Part shown: positions 45,901 to 57,200 of the stretch, piece by piece | How the letters are laid out: every line of letters begins with the position of its first letter | How positions within the stretch are numbered: position 1 is the stretch's first letter | Assembly (NCBI GenBank): GCA_012064385.1 | Contig: QRDG01000527.1 | Coordinates: 2,879,547-2,943,546, forward strand | DNA from: Puccinellia tenuiflora | Taxonomy: Eukaryota; Streptophyta; Magnoliopsida; Poales; Poaceae | Direction of reading: 5' to 3' | Length of the DNA stretch: 64,000 nucleotides | Program-made: the position numbers and the translations under genes | The notes under the pieces: generated by a model | Databases searched by the model: none | Told to the model about the DNA's origin: nothing | The model's input: only the letters and a program-made list of their open reading frames with translations

Positions 45901-46048
45901 CGCCTGCCCCGCCCAGAGCGTCCTTCTCCGGAGGTGGAGGAGGAGAAGCCCGGTTTGCCGCAGCAGCGCGATGCTCGCCGGTAGCCTGAGAGCGCGCAGG
46001 GGAGGCCGCCTTTGACATCTGGACGTCGGGCCTCTTCTTTGGCGCCAT
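39953..46048 (-). pseudogene. Gypsy gag-pol polyprotein, broken
   Basis: Starts MAPKKRP at 46048. Gag has a capsid segment near 45270-44910. A zinc knuckle (CFNCGLHGHYSRNC) lies near 44510-44470, the aspartic protease near 44080-44060, reverse transcriptase from about 43400, RNase H near 41790-41570 with its Asp, Glu and Asp residues in place, and integrase from 41209 with HHCC region, DDE-type TDNGTQ and SNGQVERANAE, ending at 39953. It is disabled by seven in-frame TAG codons (near 45661, 45275, 44908, 43564, 43490, 42477 and 41580) and by frameshifts near 44779 (G-run) and 41225. In addition the protease reads VNGGSS where VDGGSS is usual, and reverse transcriptase reads YIND where YIDD is usual, so both catalytic sites have lost an Asp. 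Confidence 0.92.
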
Positions 46049-46224
46049 GGTCGACGAAGAACTTGACGCAGATCTCCTTGAAGATCTCGAAGTCGATGAA
46101 GAGCTCGAGGAAGATCTCGATGAAGAACATGAAGCTGATGAAGAAATTGAGGAAGATGCCGACGAAGAACTCGAAGTCGGCGAAGAAGAACTCAGCACTT
46201 GCGCCCCCTACCTGGCGCGCCAGA

Positions 46225-47184
46225 TGTCGTGTCTTGGATCACGGACACCGGGAGTAAAGGATACCCCCTTTTTAGGTTCGGTGGGGGGCGCAGAGGAGGC
46301 CGAAGATCGTCTTCTGCCCGGGGGCTTCGCTTCGACGCTCGAGATCTACGTACTAGCAAGCATCACAGAGACACAAGGAGTTTACCCAGGTTCAGGCCGC
46401 CCGGAGGCTAACAACCCTACTCCTGCATATCTGGATTGAGCGGTGTATCATGGTGTAGCTTTACAAGGGTGGTCGCGGGTGAGAACCCGGGAGGTGTTGG
46501 CTAGAGGTTGAAGACAAGCAGATCCTGACCCTGAGGAGATCACCTCTCGCCTAAGCTAATTGGGGACTTGTGTGCTACCTAGCCTAGCCTCCTTCTTCAC
46601 GATGTTTCCTCCTCCCTTGGGTGCCTCGGTCCTCCTTTTATAGGCTAAGGGGATACCACAGGTGCACCCTTGGGGCCGGAGGGGTTTTGGCGGGAAAACC
46701 CCTCCGGGTTCTCTTTAGGAGGCGACGTGGCCTCCTCTCGTCCAAGTATTCTTCTCAGAGGGGGTAGCTGGGATCGCCCACCTTTTCCAAAGAGGGCAGA
46801 CAGAGGCTGACAGCTTTTCCGCCTCTGCCCCCCTTTGGCGCCTCCGTCTTCTTGGCGCCCAAGTCTTCTAGGAGCTTCCAGCCGGAGCTGACAAGCTTAT
46901 CCTCTTGGCGCGGTGGAGGTTGGTTCCCGGGGGCGAGCCTGGCCTCCTGCCGGGCGTCGGGTCCCCGGGACCTCCGTGCCTGCTTCCGGGTCGAGGGGGC
47001 CCCGGAGGGTCCCCGAGTCCTTGGCCTTGGTTGTCGATGCCGCACGCGTCGGGACGCCGTGGGGCAGATGGGGGGGGCATCTGCCAGTCTTGAGCCTTGG
47101 CCTTGAGTACCTCCTTGGTGGGCCCATGTGCGATGGACCCACTTTGACCGCATCGGGGGAACCCCATGTTCCACTGTTGCGACA
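46225..47184 (-). repeat. 5' LTR of the Gypsy element
   Basis: 960 bp. Bordered internally by the primer-binding region TGGCGCGCCAGGTAGGGG. Confidence 0.9.
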
Positions 47185-47189
47185 ATTTT

Positions 47190-47395
47190 TTTCAGACCAT
47201 TTCCTTCTCTCTCGATGCCTGAATGCTGCGTGTACAGCTCCACCTTATGTAGAAGAACAAGCAGATGGCTATTCCAGGGAGCCCTTCGGTGCTTCAGCCC
47301 AGAAGATGATGGCCGAGGCTGCCCGATAGAGCTTGTGGAGGACTTGACGGCCAAGTCGGTGAGAGATTGAACGACATGGTCCCTCTTCCTGTAAG
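47190..47395 (+). pseudogene. Continuation of the captured OTU-like fragment
   Basis: Directly follows the Gypsy insertion. An acceptor-like TTTTTTTCAG is at 47187-47196, and a donor, CCTCTTCCT|GTAAGT, is at about 47392. The last 60 bases read GLDGQVGERLNDMVPLP in one frame, a conserved segment just before the catalytic domain in OTU9/12-type proteins. The earlier part is frameshifted. With the exon at 35734 this suggests the Gypsy element landed in an intron or exon edge of a captured OTU gene copy. Confidence 0.45.
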
Positions 47396-47399
47396 TACT

Positions 47400-48590
47400 C
47401 ACACTCCCTACCGATCCAACATATTTCCAGTAATCATGACAGAAATGTCTGAATGTGGAACTGTGACATGTATTTTACTAGACAGTGAGGTTCAGTTCGG
47501 AGCAAGCAGCAGGCTTCCAGTGGCCATTCTTGTACTATGGATCGTAGATAGGTTTAAGTTGATTCACTGCCTGAAGCCGGGTTTGTACAGTTCAGATAAC
47601 TATATAATTGCTGGGTTTGTACATTTTCAGTAGATTTCAAATTTCCGCCTGGGATCTCTTATCCAGCTAGCCAGCGGCATGATCTGTAGTTTATCTGGGG
47701 TTGAGAGTGCTAGTTCCTATGTATGATTGTAATGGATGAGTGTAAAAAACTTTACAACCGTCGTACAATTAATCATATGGTTGGAAATTTAATTAACTGA
47801 GAACATGCATTCCATTTCACAGTTGCTTGTCAGTGCGGAGGTGCCTGTACTGTTCGATTTGTTACTATGTTATTCACGGGGTTCTAGTGCCTATTAGAAA
47901 GACCAGTATACGTCCCTATGTATGATCGGTTAATTAGTGTTACTATTGAGGATTGATATCTAATAGTGTGTTATTCCTTTCCTTAACTCTGTACTTCGAC
48001 ATGAGCAAGTTATATGATCATCTTATCATTGCTTCAATGTATCATATTACTCTACTATCTTTCCTTAACCCTGTTGTCTGTACTATCTACTGAGAAAGTG
48101 GAAGTGAATTCTTGCATCTATCCACTGTGTAAGATTTGGTCTGTCACTCTCTTCTTGTGCTTGTGATTATGAACTCCCTTGCCAAGTTATTTGGACACTA
48201 TGGTTAATAAATTGGTGTTAGTTATGGTTGTTCCTTCTGTTCTTGTCTGGTGGTATTGCAGTGCATATTTGTATGTTCATGTGTGCTTCTAATGACTTGG
48301 GTTTTGTGGTTTATCATCAAGAAATCAATCTGTACCAGTTACTTAGTCAACATTCAGTAACTTTTCTGTTTGACATGCTTCATTTTGCATCTGCACATGG
48401 ATCTCTTCCCAGCCTTAACAGAGCTCTTTGTATCTTCATAAAATATTACTCCTAGTTATATGTTGTTTACTAAGGCCCAACATGCATAATGTGAAATAAT
48501 GAACATCAATCATGAATAATAATAGAGAAACTTGAACAACCATCTTGTTTAATCCTATCTGACGTTTTTGTTTCTTTGCTGGTTTTTCAG
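47400..48590. other. Intron-like sequence between captured exons
   Basis: T-rich, without transposon ends, bounded by a donor at 47393 and an acceptor (GGTTTTTCAG) at 48590, as expected for an intron carried along with captured exons. Confidence 0.45.
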
Positions 48591-48812
48591 GGCGCAAGTG
48601 GTGCTGTGGACGCAAGACTGGCCTCCGTGCAGCCGTATCGAGTCAAGTGGTGGTGCAGGAGGTCGCTCCTGAGCGCGGAGAAGCGTTGCCTTCTGGCCGG
48701 CGCCAGGAAGGACGCCGTCGACATAATCAAGCTCTGCTTCAAGGATAACGCCTGGAAGGCTTTCAATGGCCAGATAGTCGCCCTTTCCAAGCTGATGGAA
48801 CAACTCAAGCTG
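48591..48812 (+). pseudogene. Captured exon resembling 26S proteasome subunit RPN5 (PSMD12)
   Basis: A 74-codon exon bounded by acceptor GGTTTTTCAG and donor CAAGCTG|GTATAT. The second half reads RSLLSAEKRCLLAG, DAVDIIKLCF, AWKAFNGQIVALSK and MEQLK. This is the spacing and character of the N-terminal helical repeats of plant RPN5, a lid subunit of the 26S proteasome. The family match is from memory and needs a search. It stands alone within the CACTA element, about 1.2 kb after the OTU-like piece and on the same strand, so it is probably a second captured gene fragment, possibly co-transcribed with the first. Confidence 0.5.
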
Positions 48813-48899
48813 GTATATCTGTCCTCCCTTCCTTTTGTGGTCGATTGTGTCAACTTGACAAAAATGTGGGTTGTCCTCGATTGTGTCAAACTTGACTAA

Positions 48900-49560
48900 A
48901 GTGATTTGTACTCAGCTCCTTGTTAGTAGTAGACATTATATTCACTGACACTAAAAGTGTTGGTTTCCTCTCACTTCCAGGAGGAGCCCAGTTTGTCACT
49001 TCTATCGAAGGAGGAGCCCAGTTTGTAATGAAGCTTGTCACTACACACTTGTTATTACACTTATAGAGCTTGTAATAATGTGATACCATTGTATCTGTGT
49101 TGTATTATGTAACAGACTGATTCTGGCTGTTATTTCGAAGTATTACTTTTGTTTTCTATCTGTCCAATTTGAATTTGAATCTGATTTTGAATTTGAATTT
49201 GAATATCAGTTTGAAATTGAACAGAGAAAATAGCCGTGGAGAAAACACTGTTGGACCTTAAAAAGGCCACGGACTAGTCTTAGTTGGACTCAATTTCGAA
49301 ATAAATCTACTAATATTTGGAACAAATGGACTGTTAAATGGCTGAGGCCCAAATAATTATTGGACTGTAAAATGGCCAAGGGTCAAAATACAATGGGCTG
49401 AAAAAAGATATGAATTGTGAAAGTCCAGGGCCCAGAAAAAATGGCCAAATTATTGGACTTGGCCCACGTAGCCGACCAGAATTGACAGAAAAAATAGGTG
49501 AATGTGCCGAATTATTGGGCTTGGCCCATTTGGACGATTGAACTGGACCGGGCTGATTCT
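48900..49560. other. CACTA interior, right side
   Basis: Noncoding. From 49140 it is homologous in style to 51880-52250 (TTTGAATTTGAAT, AAAATGGCC, ATTATTGGGCTTG), the matching part of a second CACTA copy. Confidence 0.5.
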
Positions 49561-49851
49561 GATCTACGACCATTTCATTTGGTCACTATTTTGGCACGTC
49601 AGCTCTGCCACGTTGGATCTGACGTGGTCTGGTCAGATAGTTAGTGACCAAATAATTTGGTCATAAAATCTGTGACCTTTCTTTTGGTCACAGACGTCTA
49701 TGACCAATACCCAAAAAGGTCACGTAGTTTCATTTGTGACGCTCATCTTTTGACCAACAGTTTTTGGTCACAAAAAAGTCACAAATGAAAAAAAATGTGA
49801 CCTTTCAGTGACCAATATGGAGGGTCACTAGATAGCATATTTCTTGTAGTG

Positions 49852-50855
49852 CACGGCGTCGCCATGCAGCAACCTTCCTCGCGCACGTGCTGCAACCACC
49901 TCCCCTGGACGCTCGCAGCAAGCGCCACCGGTCGCCGTAGTGCCGCCTCCAACCACGACGGGCAGCAGAACCACCAAAAAAGCTTGTGGAAGAGGCTGGT
50001 AGCACCACCTCCGGACTTTTGTAGCAGCGCCACCAAACGGTCGTAGCAACGACGCATACCGTTAATAGCACTGCAGATTGCAACCGATAAAACCACCGCT
50101 CGCCGCTTGCAGCAGTACAGACCGCCGACGGTAGCACGACCGCTCGCCGCTGGTAGCACGACTGCTCGCCGACGGTAGCACGGCCGCTCGCCGCTGGTAG
50201 CACCGCCGTCCAACTCCATCGCGCCATCGTTTCCGCCGATAGCATCCGCCCCTGCCTCTTGCAGGACCGCTGGCTGCCGATGGTAGCACTACCATCTGCC
50301 GCTGGTAGCACTACCCATTGCCGTTCGCAGAACTGTTGGACGTCGTTCATCGCAACGCCATCCTCCGTGGTAGCACTACCGACAGCCGCATGGTAGCAAC
50401 ACCGAGCTCCACTGGTAGCATCCGTGACTTCCGTTTGTAGCATCGAAATACACCGCCGCCGTGGCTTGCAGCAACACTACCGGTCTTGGCTTGCAGCACT
50501 AAGCGGGGCCAGCGGCCGGAGCCGAGGAAGACCGGAGAAGGTGTAGAGGGGGCTGGAGCTGGTCGAGGGGCGCCGCGGCGTGCTCGGGCTGGAGGCGACG
50601 CTGGTGGCACGGGCGAGAGCTCCTCGGCCTCCAGGCGTGCGCGGCTCGGTGGGGATGAGGAGAGGTTTGAGCTCTATCATGGATTTGGGGAAAGTGAGAT
50701 CAATGGATGGAGGGAGGGAAGGTAGCTGGAGGAGAGGGCGGCGGCATTTGGTCGTCGCTGGAGCCAGAGTGCTCACGGCGCAGAAGGTAGCAGAGGTGGG
50801 GAGCCTGCTCGGGGCGGTCGTCGATTGGTCTTGAACTCTCGATTAGCAAAAGGAT
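49852..50855. other. Repetitive GC-rich sequence with GGTAGCA words
   Basis: Dispersed GGTAGCACnnC and TTGCAGCA words (about twenty at irregular spacing) up to about 50500, followed by a GC-rich stretch. Long open frames on the minus strand (up to 212 codons) come from the repeat and show no known domain. Probably another transposon, class undetermined. Confidence 0.35.
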
Positions 50856-50864
50856 AAGGGTTAA

Positions 50865-51455
50865 GTCTTTTCAAATAAGACAACCTACTTATCGGATCTC
50901 TCAGGGCCAGATCTAGGTGAAAGTTTTTCTAGGGTTAGACGTGGCCGAAAGTTTGAAAGAGCAGGTAAAAATTATACACGTACCTACATGTTGGATTTGT
51001 TCCTCCCACCTCTCAAGGACCATGGGGTGGTGATGTTGGATTAACGTGAGAACAATCATTCGATATATGGTGTAGCAAAACAAATTAGCCAAGAATTTTC
51101 TGTCACTACTTACTAACATCGATAAGGATGGTAACCCAGTTAAAAGTTAGACCGAGCAAAAACGGTTAAGTCTTTCCAAATAAGACAACCTACTTATCGG
51201 ATCTCTCAGGGCCAGATCTAGGTGAAAGTTTTTCTAGGGTTAGACGTGGCCGAAAGTTTGAAAGAGCAGGTAAAAATTATACCACGTACCTACATGTTGG
51301 ATTTGTGCCTCCCATGCACCTCTCAAGGACCATGGAGTGGTGATGTTGTATTAACATGAGAACAATCATTCGATATATGGTGCAGCAAAACAAATTAGCC
51401 AAGAATTTTTGTCACTACTTACTAACATTGATAAGGATGGTAACCCAGTTATAGG
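50865..51455 (+). repeat. Tandem duplication of about 290 bp
   Basis: Copies at about 50865-51145 and 51168-51450 share nearly all bases (for example TCTCAGGGCCAGATCTAGG, GAAAGAGCAGGTAAAAATTA, CATTCGATATATGGTG). A short linker with TTAGACCGAGCAAAAACG lies between them. Noncoding. Confidence 0.85.
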
Positions 51456-51498
51456 TACTATGACAGAAAAGTTGATCAACTGAACAACCTCCTAACTA

Positions 51499-51579
51499 TT
51501 TCCTCTGTCCCTAATTATAAGACATTTTGGTAGGATAGTTTAGCCTAACAAAATTTCTTACAATTAGGGACGAAGGGAG
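51499..51579. mobile_element. Stowaway MITE, 81 bp
   Basis: The right end reads CTCCCTTCGTCCCTAATTG outward and the left end TTTCCTCTGTCCCTAATTA. The arms pair over nearly the whole length. TA flanks both sides (51497-51498, 51580-51581), the Stowaway target site. Confidence 0.85.
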
Positions 51580-51581
51580 TA

Positions 51582-52531
51582 TTTGTGTACTATTCCCCAC
51601 AAAAATAAACTTTACTTGACATATTTTAGGTGTTTTGACCTGTGATGATAAGTTATGCTTGGAGATGATACCTGAGGATAAATTATGTAAACCTGATGAT
51701 AAGTTTTGTGACGATGAACCTGAGATGTGTTCTGTGATGTGAACCTGGGATATGTGTTGTGTTCTGTGATGTGAATCTGGGGTAACTGTTGTGTTCTACA
51801 ATGTAAACCTAATGATACGTTTTTGTTTGAATTGTTGTTTATGGTGATGTTACGTTATAACCTAGGATATGTGTTGTAATTTAAATGTAATTTGAATTAA
51901 TTCAAATGTACTTCTTGTTTATAGTGATTTGAATTTGGGCTAGTTGTATATAACTGGGTTAAAGAGGCCTTGGGCCCAAATACTTTTGGACTGCATAAAG
52001 GCCACAATACAAACATTTTCTTAAAAATAATTAGGATATAAGAAGGCCATATCCCAACCAATATTTGACACTTTTCTGAAATCAAAAAAATTAAATTTCA
52101 GAAAATAAAAAGAATGAACAGACAAGTTCAAGGTCTGGAAAAAGAAAAGACCAAATGTTTAGCTTAGGCCATTAAGCCAACTAGAAATGAAAAAAAAACA
52201 AAAAACTAAATGGGTAAAATTATTGGGCTTGACCAACGAGGACCGGGCTGATTTTGATTTACGACTATTACATTTGGTCATAAATGTGTCACCCCAGTTT
52301 TGCCACGTAGAATTTGACGTGGTCAGGGGTGGACTGTGAGTAATCAAAAATATTGGTCATTAAGTTATGACCCTCTTTTTGGAAATTAACTGTTATGACC
52401 ATTTCACTTAAAAGATTGTCAATGAACGTTTAAGAAGCTCTGTTTTTACCATCGGTTTTTTGTCACAAAGTAGTCATAAATGAATAATAATGACCCTCTA
52501 GTGGTCAAAATTCAGCATATTTCTTGTAGTG
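51582..52531. mobile_element. Truncated CACTA copy, right end only
   Basis: Ends CATATTTCTTGTAGTG at 52531, like the right end at 49851, and shares the preceding region (ACCGGGCTGATTTTGATTTACG, GTCAT and TGACC words). No CACTACAAG left end belongs to it in this window other than 33493, which pairs better with 49851. The following triplet is TGG. The left part therefore has been deleted or replaced. Confidence 0.65.
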
Positions 52532-52891
52532 TGGGCTGTAGCTACTTTGTAGGTTAGGTATGTGCCAATGCATCATCTCTTTGCACGTTAACATGGGAGC
52601 ATTGAAAACTTAAAAGACAACTAGTCCAATGTATTGTCTTTTGTGGGTTGTATCTAAATTAAATGATTTGATGCTCATGCATCCATATGATTGGGCTAGC
52701 ATAATTTTTTGCTATGGTCACGTGCAAAGTTTGTATGTTAGCTAAGCTACAGCCTCACTCTATTTCTTCATTAACTACCATGCCACATCAGCAAAATGTA
52801 TATGAAACTGTGCTGAGAAACTTGCATTGGCATAGGCCTTAGCGTACATTCAAGGTGTCACTAGTGGAAAAACAGCCATAGGATGTTACCC

Positions 52892-53107
52892 TTAGTACCG
52901 GTTTGCCAAACCGGTACTAAAGCTAGCACTAGTACCGGCTCCAGAGCCCAGTGCGCCGGGAATCTGTAGTACCGGTTTGTGCTGGACCTGTAGTACCGGT
53001 TCGTTCTACGAACCGGTACTAAAGGGTTTCGCGCCAAAAATGCTGCGGCCGCGGGGCCGGCGCTGCACCTTTAGTACCGGTTTGCATAGCAAACCGGTAC
53101 TAGAGGG
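52892..53107 (+). repeat. Subterminal hairpin repeats, TAGTACCGG type
   Basis: Inverted pairs TAGTACCGGTTT...AAACCGGTACTA at 52892-52921, 52968-53027 and 53070-53107, loops of a few to about 30 bases. Such repeats are the binding sites of CACTA transposase in En/Spm-type elements. Confidence 0.85.
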
Positions 53108-53596
53108 TGTGCAGCCTATTTCATCAACCCGACCCGCTCATTTTTTCATCTCCAACACATTTCCAACATAAATCTCTCCTCTCACACTCCAAACAAATCT
53201 CCATTTTTCTCCACCATTTTGTTAAGATTGGCGGCAACCATCTATCCAAGGGTTAGCAACATGATCCTTTCTTCCGGCGTTCCTAATTTAGCTCATTTCG
53301 TATAGTTTAACTCGTTTCACTTTTTTAGTGCTAGCAAGGTGTTTGATGAAATGTCTAAGTTAGTGATTTCATTCGTTTTATATGAAATTTGAGCTCAAAT
53401 TAAAGTATGCTTTGTTGGTTTTAGTATCTTCCCCGTCCTCACCGCCGTCGATCGCCAGCGCCGTCCCTAGCCGGCACCACCTCGGTGAGCCTACTTGTTT
53501 TTATGTTTTATAAAAAAACTTAGTTTTATGTGATAGATGCATAGTTTTACTTTATAATTTTCTTACTTGTATGATTGTTTTTTTATGTATAGTGCC

Positions 53597-54055
53597 ATGG
53601 TTTTGATATCCGTCCCCGTCGGCCCTCGTCCGGTCTATGATTCGGATGTGGTATACTTTTATAACTATTTGTTTCATTTTGTCATGTGACAATTATGCCG
53701 ACCAACTTGACATAGATATTTTATCTAGGAGGTAGTTGAACCAGAAATTACAACCGACCCTCTTGTCGAGATGCTCAATTTATTTGAGAAAGAAAATAAT
53801 GATTTGAATGAAAAATTGAAAAGAAGTGAAGATCTTCGTCTGCAATGCCTAGAAGAGAAGATGAAATTGGACTTGAAGTTTGCCGACGTCGTCGATGATC
53901 ACCAGATCAAGATGGATGCAATGCGCTTGAAGATTAAAAAGATTAGAAAATATGCCATTAATCAAGAGGCTTGGTATCATTATGCTGTTGGTTCAGTAGT
54001 TACCTTAGTTGCGATTTTCATCGCATTTTTTGTTGGTTTTAATTTTTTTAGATAG
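53597..54055 (+). CDS. Small coiled-coil protein with C-terminal membrane anchor, in the CACTA element
   Basis: Exon 53597-53650 and exon 53729-54055 join in phase via GT-AG to 126 aa. Residues of about 30-95 form a charged helix or coiled coil (LFEKENNDLNEKLKRSEDL). Residues of about 104-124 are a hydrophobic membrane segment ending in NFFR at the C-terminus, a tail-anchor layout. An acceptor TATAG precedes the leader of exon 1. It lies between the CACTA left end and the transposase. Similar small ORFs accompany grass CACTA transposases, but I know of no function. The frame is intact, unlike the neighbouring transposase. Confidence 0.6.
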
Positions 54056-54219
54056 TTGTATGTTAGTTTGAGTGTATGTTTTATGAGAACTATGTATTAC
54101 ATTTGGTCAGTACTCTAATTTGCTTTTAATGTGATGAACTTGAATATTAATTAATTTTGTCACTCATCTATTTATGAAGTAGTGTAATTAACGGTTATTG
54201 ATATACTTATATAATGCAG

Positions 54220-57200
54220 ATGAACCGACAATGGATGTACGGTGACCGACGTTGTCCCGAGTTTATTAATGGCATGCATAATTTTCTCCACGTGGCTGAG
54301 GCAAGCAAGCGGTCGAATGGTTTCATGTGTTGTCCATGTAGTTCCTGTAAGAATATGAAGGATTACTCTACCTCAAGAACCATTCACGCCCACCTGTTAC
54401 AGAACGGTTTCATGCCCGGCTATAATTGTTGGACAAAGCACGGAGAAATAGGGGTTATAATGGAAGACAACGAAGAAGAAGAGGATAACGACAACTATCC
54501 TATGTTCACTGAACACGATGATATGACAATGGGGGGAGACGAAGACGCAGAAGAGCTCATTTTTGATGACCCCGATGACGATTTAGGTCGGGCCATTCAT
54601 GATGCGAAGATTAACTGCGGAAGTGAAAACGAGAAGTTGAAGTTGGAGAGAATGTTAGAGGATCACAACAAATTGTTGTACCCAAATTGCGAAGATGGTC
54701 AGAAAAAGCTGGGTACCACATTAGAATTGCTGCAATGGAAGGCAGAGAATGGTACTTCTGACAAGGTTTTTGAAAAGTTGCTGAAAATAATAAAGAAGAT
54801 GCTTCCAGGGGAGAATGTATTGCCCTCTAGTACGTACGAAGCAAAGAAGGTTGTCTGCCCTCTAGGATTAGAGGTGCAGAAAATACATGCATGCATCAAT
54901 GACTGCATCCTCTGCCGCGGTGAGAAGTACGAGAATTTGAATGCATGCCCGGTATGCGGTGCATTGCGGTATAAGATCAGGCGAGATGACCCTGGTGATG
55001 TTGAGGGCGAGCCGTGCCCCAGGAAGATGGTTCCTGTCAAGGTGATGTGATATGCTCCTATAATACCACGGTTGAAGCGTTTGTTTCAAAACAAAGAGCA
55101 TGCCAAGTTGTTGCGATGGCACAAAGAAGACCGTAAGAAAGACGTGATGCTGAGACACCCCGCTGACGGGTCGCAGTGGAGAAAAATCGACAAAGAGTTC
55201 AAGACATTTGCAGATGACACGAGGAACTTAAGATTTGGTCTAAGTACAGATGGCTTTAATCCTTTTGGAGAGCAGAGCTCCAGTCATAGCACCTGGCCAG
55301 TGACTCTATGTATCTATAACCTTCCTCCTTGGTTGTGCATGAAGCGGAAGTTCATTATGATGCCAGTGCTCATCCAAGGCCCGAGGCAACCCGGCAACGA
55401 CATTGATGTGTACCTGAGGCCATTAGTTGAAGAACTTTTACAGTTGTGGGATGAAGAAGGTGTACCTGTGTGGGATGAGCACGAACAAAAGGAATTTAAC
55501 CTACGAGGGTTGTTGTTCGTAACCATCAATGATTGGCCTGCTCTTAGTAACATTTCAGGACAATCAAACAAGGGATACAATGCATGCACACACTGTTTAG
55601 GTGAGACTGACAGTATATATTTGGGAAACAAGAATGTGTACTTGGGGCATCGTCGATTTCTTCCAAAACAACATGTCGTAAGAATGGGAGGAGGCAAGCA
55701 TTTCAGAGGTGAGGCAGATAGCCGGACGAAGCCTACCCGCCCTACTGGGGATGTTATATATGATATGGTGAAGGATTTAAAAGTGATCTTTGGAAAGGGT
55801 CCTGGCGGACAATCTGTTCCGAATAACAGTGCCGGACACGTACCCATGTGAAGAAGATGTCTATATTTTGGGAGCTACCCTATTGGAAAATCCTAGAGGT
55901 TCACTCTTCAATCGACGTGATGCACGTGACGAAAAATCTTTGCGTGAACCTGCTAAACTGCTTGGGCGTGTACGGGAAGACAAAAGATACACCGGATGCA
56001 CGGCAGGACCAGCAACGTATGCACGAACGAGACAACCTGAATCCAGAGAAGTATCAAGGTCCTGCCAGCTACGCTCTTACAAAAGAAGAGAAGGAGATCT
56101 TTTTTAAAGTCCTGAGCAGCATCAAGGTCCCGTCTGGCTTCTCGTCGAATATAAAGGGAATAATAAACATGACAGAGAAAAAGTTTCAAAACCTAAAGTC
56201 TCATGACTGCCACGTCATTATGACACAATTACTTCCGATTGCATTGAGGGGGCTTCTGCCAGAAAATGTTCGAGTACCCATTGTGAAGCTATGTGCATTC
56301 CTCAATGCAATTTCTCAGAAGGTGATCAATCCACTAACTCTATCAAATTTACAGAAGGATGTGGTGCAATGTCTTGTCAGCTTCGAGTTGGTGTTTCCAC
56401 CATCCTTCTTCAATATTATGACGCACCTCATAGTTCACCTAGTCGAAGAGATTCACGTTCTCGGTCCTGTATTTCTACACAACATGTTCCCCTTTGAGAG
56501 ATTCATGGGAGTCTTAAAGAAATACGTTCATAACCGTGCTAGGCCAGAAGGAAGCATCTCCAAGGGCTATGGAACAGAGGAGGTCATTGAGTTTTGTGTT
56601 GACTTTATTCCTGACCTTAAGCCGATCGGTGTTCCTGAATCACGCTATGAGGGGAGACTGCGTGGAAAAGGCACGCTAGGAAAGAGAGCAAAAATAAATA
56701 TGGACGGACATTCTTTCACTAAAGCACACTACACAGTCCTACATAATTCCAGCATGGTGGCTCCGTATATATTGGAACACAAGGATATTTTACGCTCAAA
56801 ATATCCGGAGCAAGGTGAAGATTGGATTGATGGAGAACACCAGACGACTTTCGGCGGTTGGTTGCAAACACATCTCATTAATGACACCACTATTGAAGAA
56901 CAACTATACTTGTTGGCCAAGCAACCATCTTTTTGTATATCGACTTTTCAAGGGTACGAGATAAATGGGAATACATTTTACACGATCGCCCAAGATCAAA
57001 AGAGCACCAACCAAAACAGTGGTGTCCGCTTTGATGCAGCAGACGACAATGGGAAGAAGGTCACATATTATGGGTACATAGAGGAGATATGGGAACTTGA
57101 CTATGGACCTACTTTCAAGATCCCTTTGTTCCGGTGCAAATGGTTCAACCTGAAAGACGGGGTGCAGGTAGACCCACAGTACGGAATGACTACAGTGGAT

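Larger units (their letters stand above)
36130..47184 (-). mobile_element. Gypsy LTR retrotransposon, 11.1 kb, with antisense genes
   Basis: LTRs at 36130-37086 and 46225-47184 are flanked by ATTTC (36125-36129) and ATTTT (47185-47189), a 5-bp target duplication with one transition. On the minus strand the primer-binding region is TGGCGCGCCAGGTAGGGG at about 46206-46223, and the purine tract GCCCGGGGGCTAC precedes the 3' LTR. Order gag, protease, reverse transcriptase, RNase H, integrase makes it Gypsy. I counted about 29 substitutions and 2 indels between LTRs (about 3%), mostly transitions, so insertion is older than that of the LARD-like element. Two genes on the opposite strand occupy 37.4-38.9 kb. 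It interrupts the OTU-like fragment captured by the CACTA element. Confidence 0.92.
33493..49851. mobile_element. CACTA element with captured gene fragments, entered by LTR elements
   Basis: The left end CACTACAAGAAATATG at 33493 pairs with the right end CATATTTCTTGTAGTG finishing at 49851. Flanking triplets are CGC (33490-33492) and CAC (49852-49854), a 3-bp duplication with one transition, or chance. Both subterminal regions carry many GGTCAT, GGTCAC and TGACCA words (33500-33790 and 49560-49830), the usual transposase-binding repeats of CACTA elements. No CACTA transposase was found inside. It carries spliced fragments resembling an OTU deubiquitinase and RPN5, so it is a non-autonomous gene-capturing copy. 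About 12 kb of its length is later LTR insertions. Confidence 0.75.

Noticed and set aside
39953..46048. UAG recoding or read-through system in the Gypsy element
   Set aside because: Seven amber codons would need repeated read-through, and frameshifts plus lost active-site residues show simple decay; kept only as a minor alternative.
49779..50443. Minus-strand frames of 146-212 codons in the GGTAGCA-rich stretch
   Set aside because: Several overlapping frames are open at once over a dispersed repeat; no motif.
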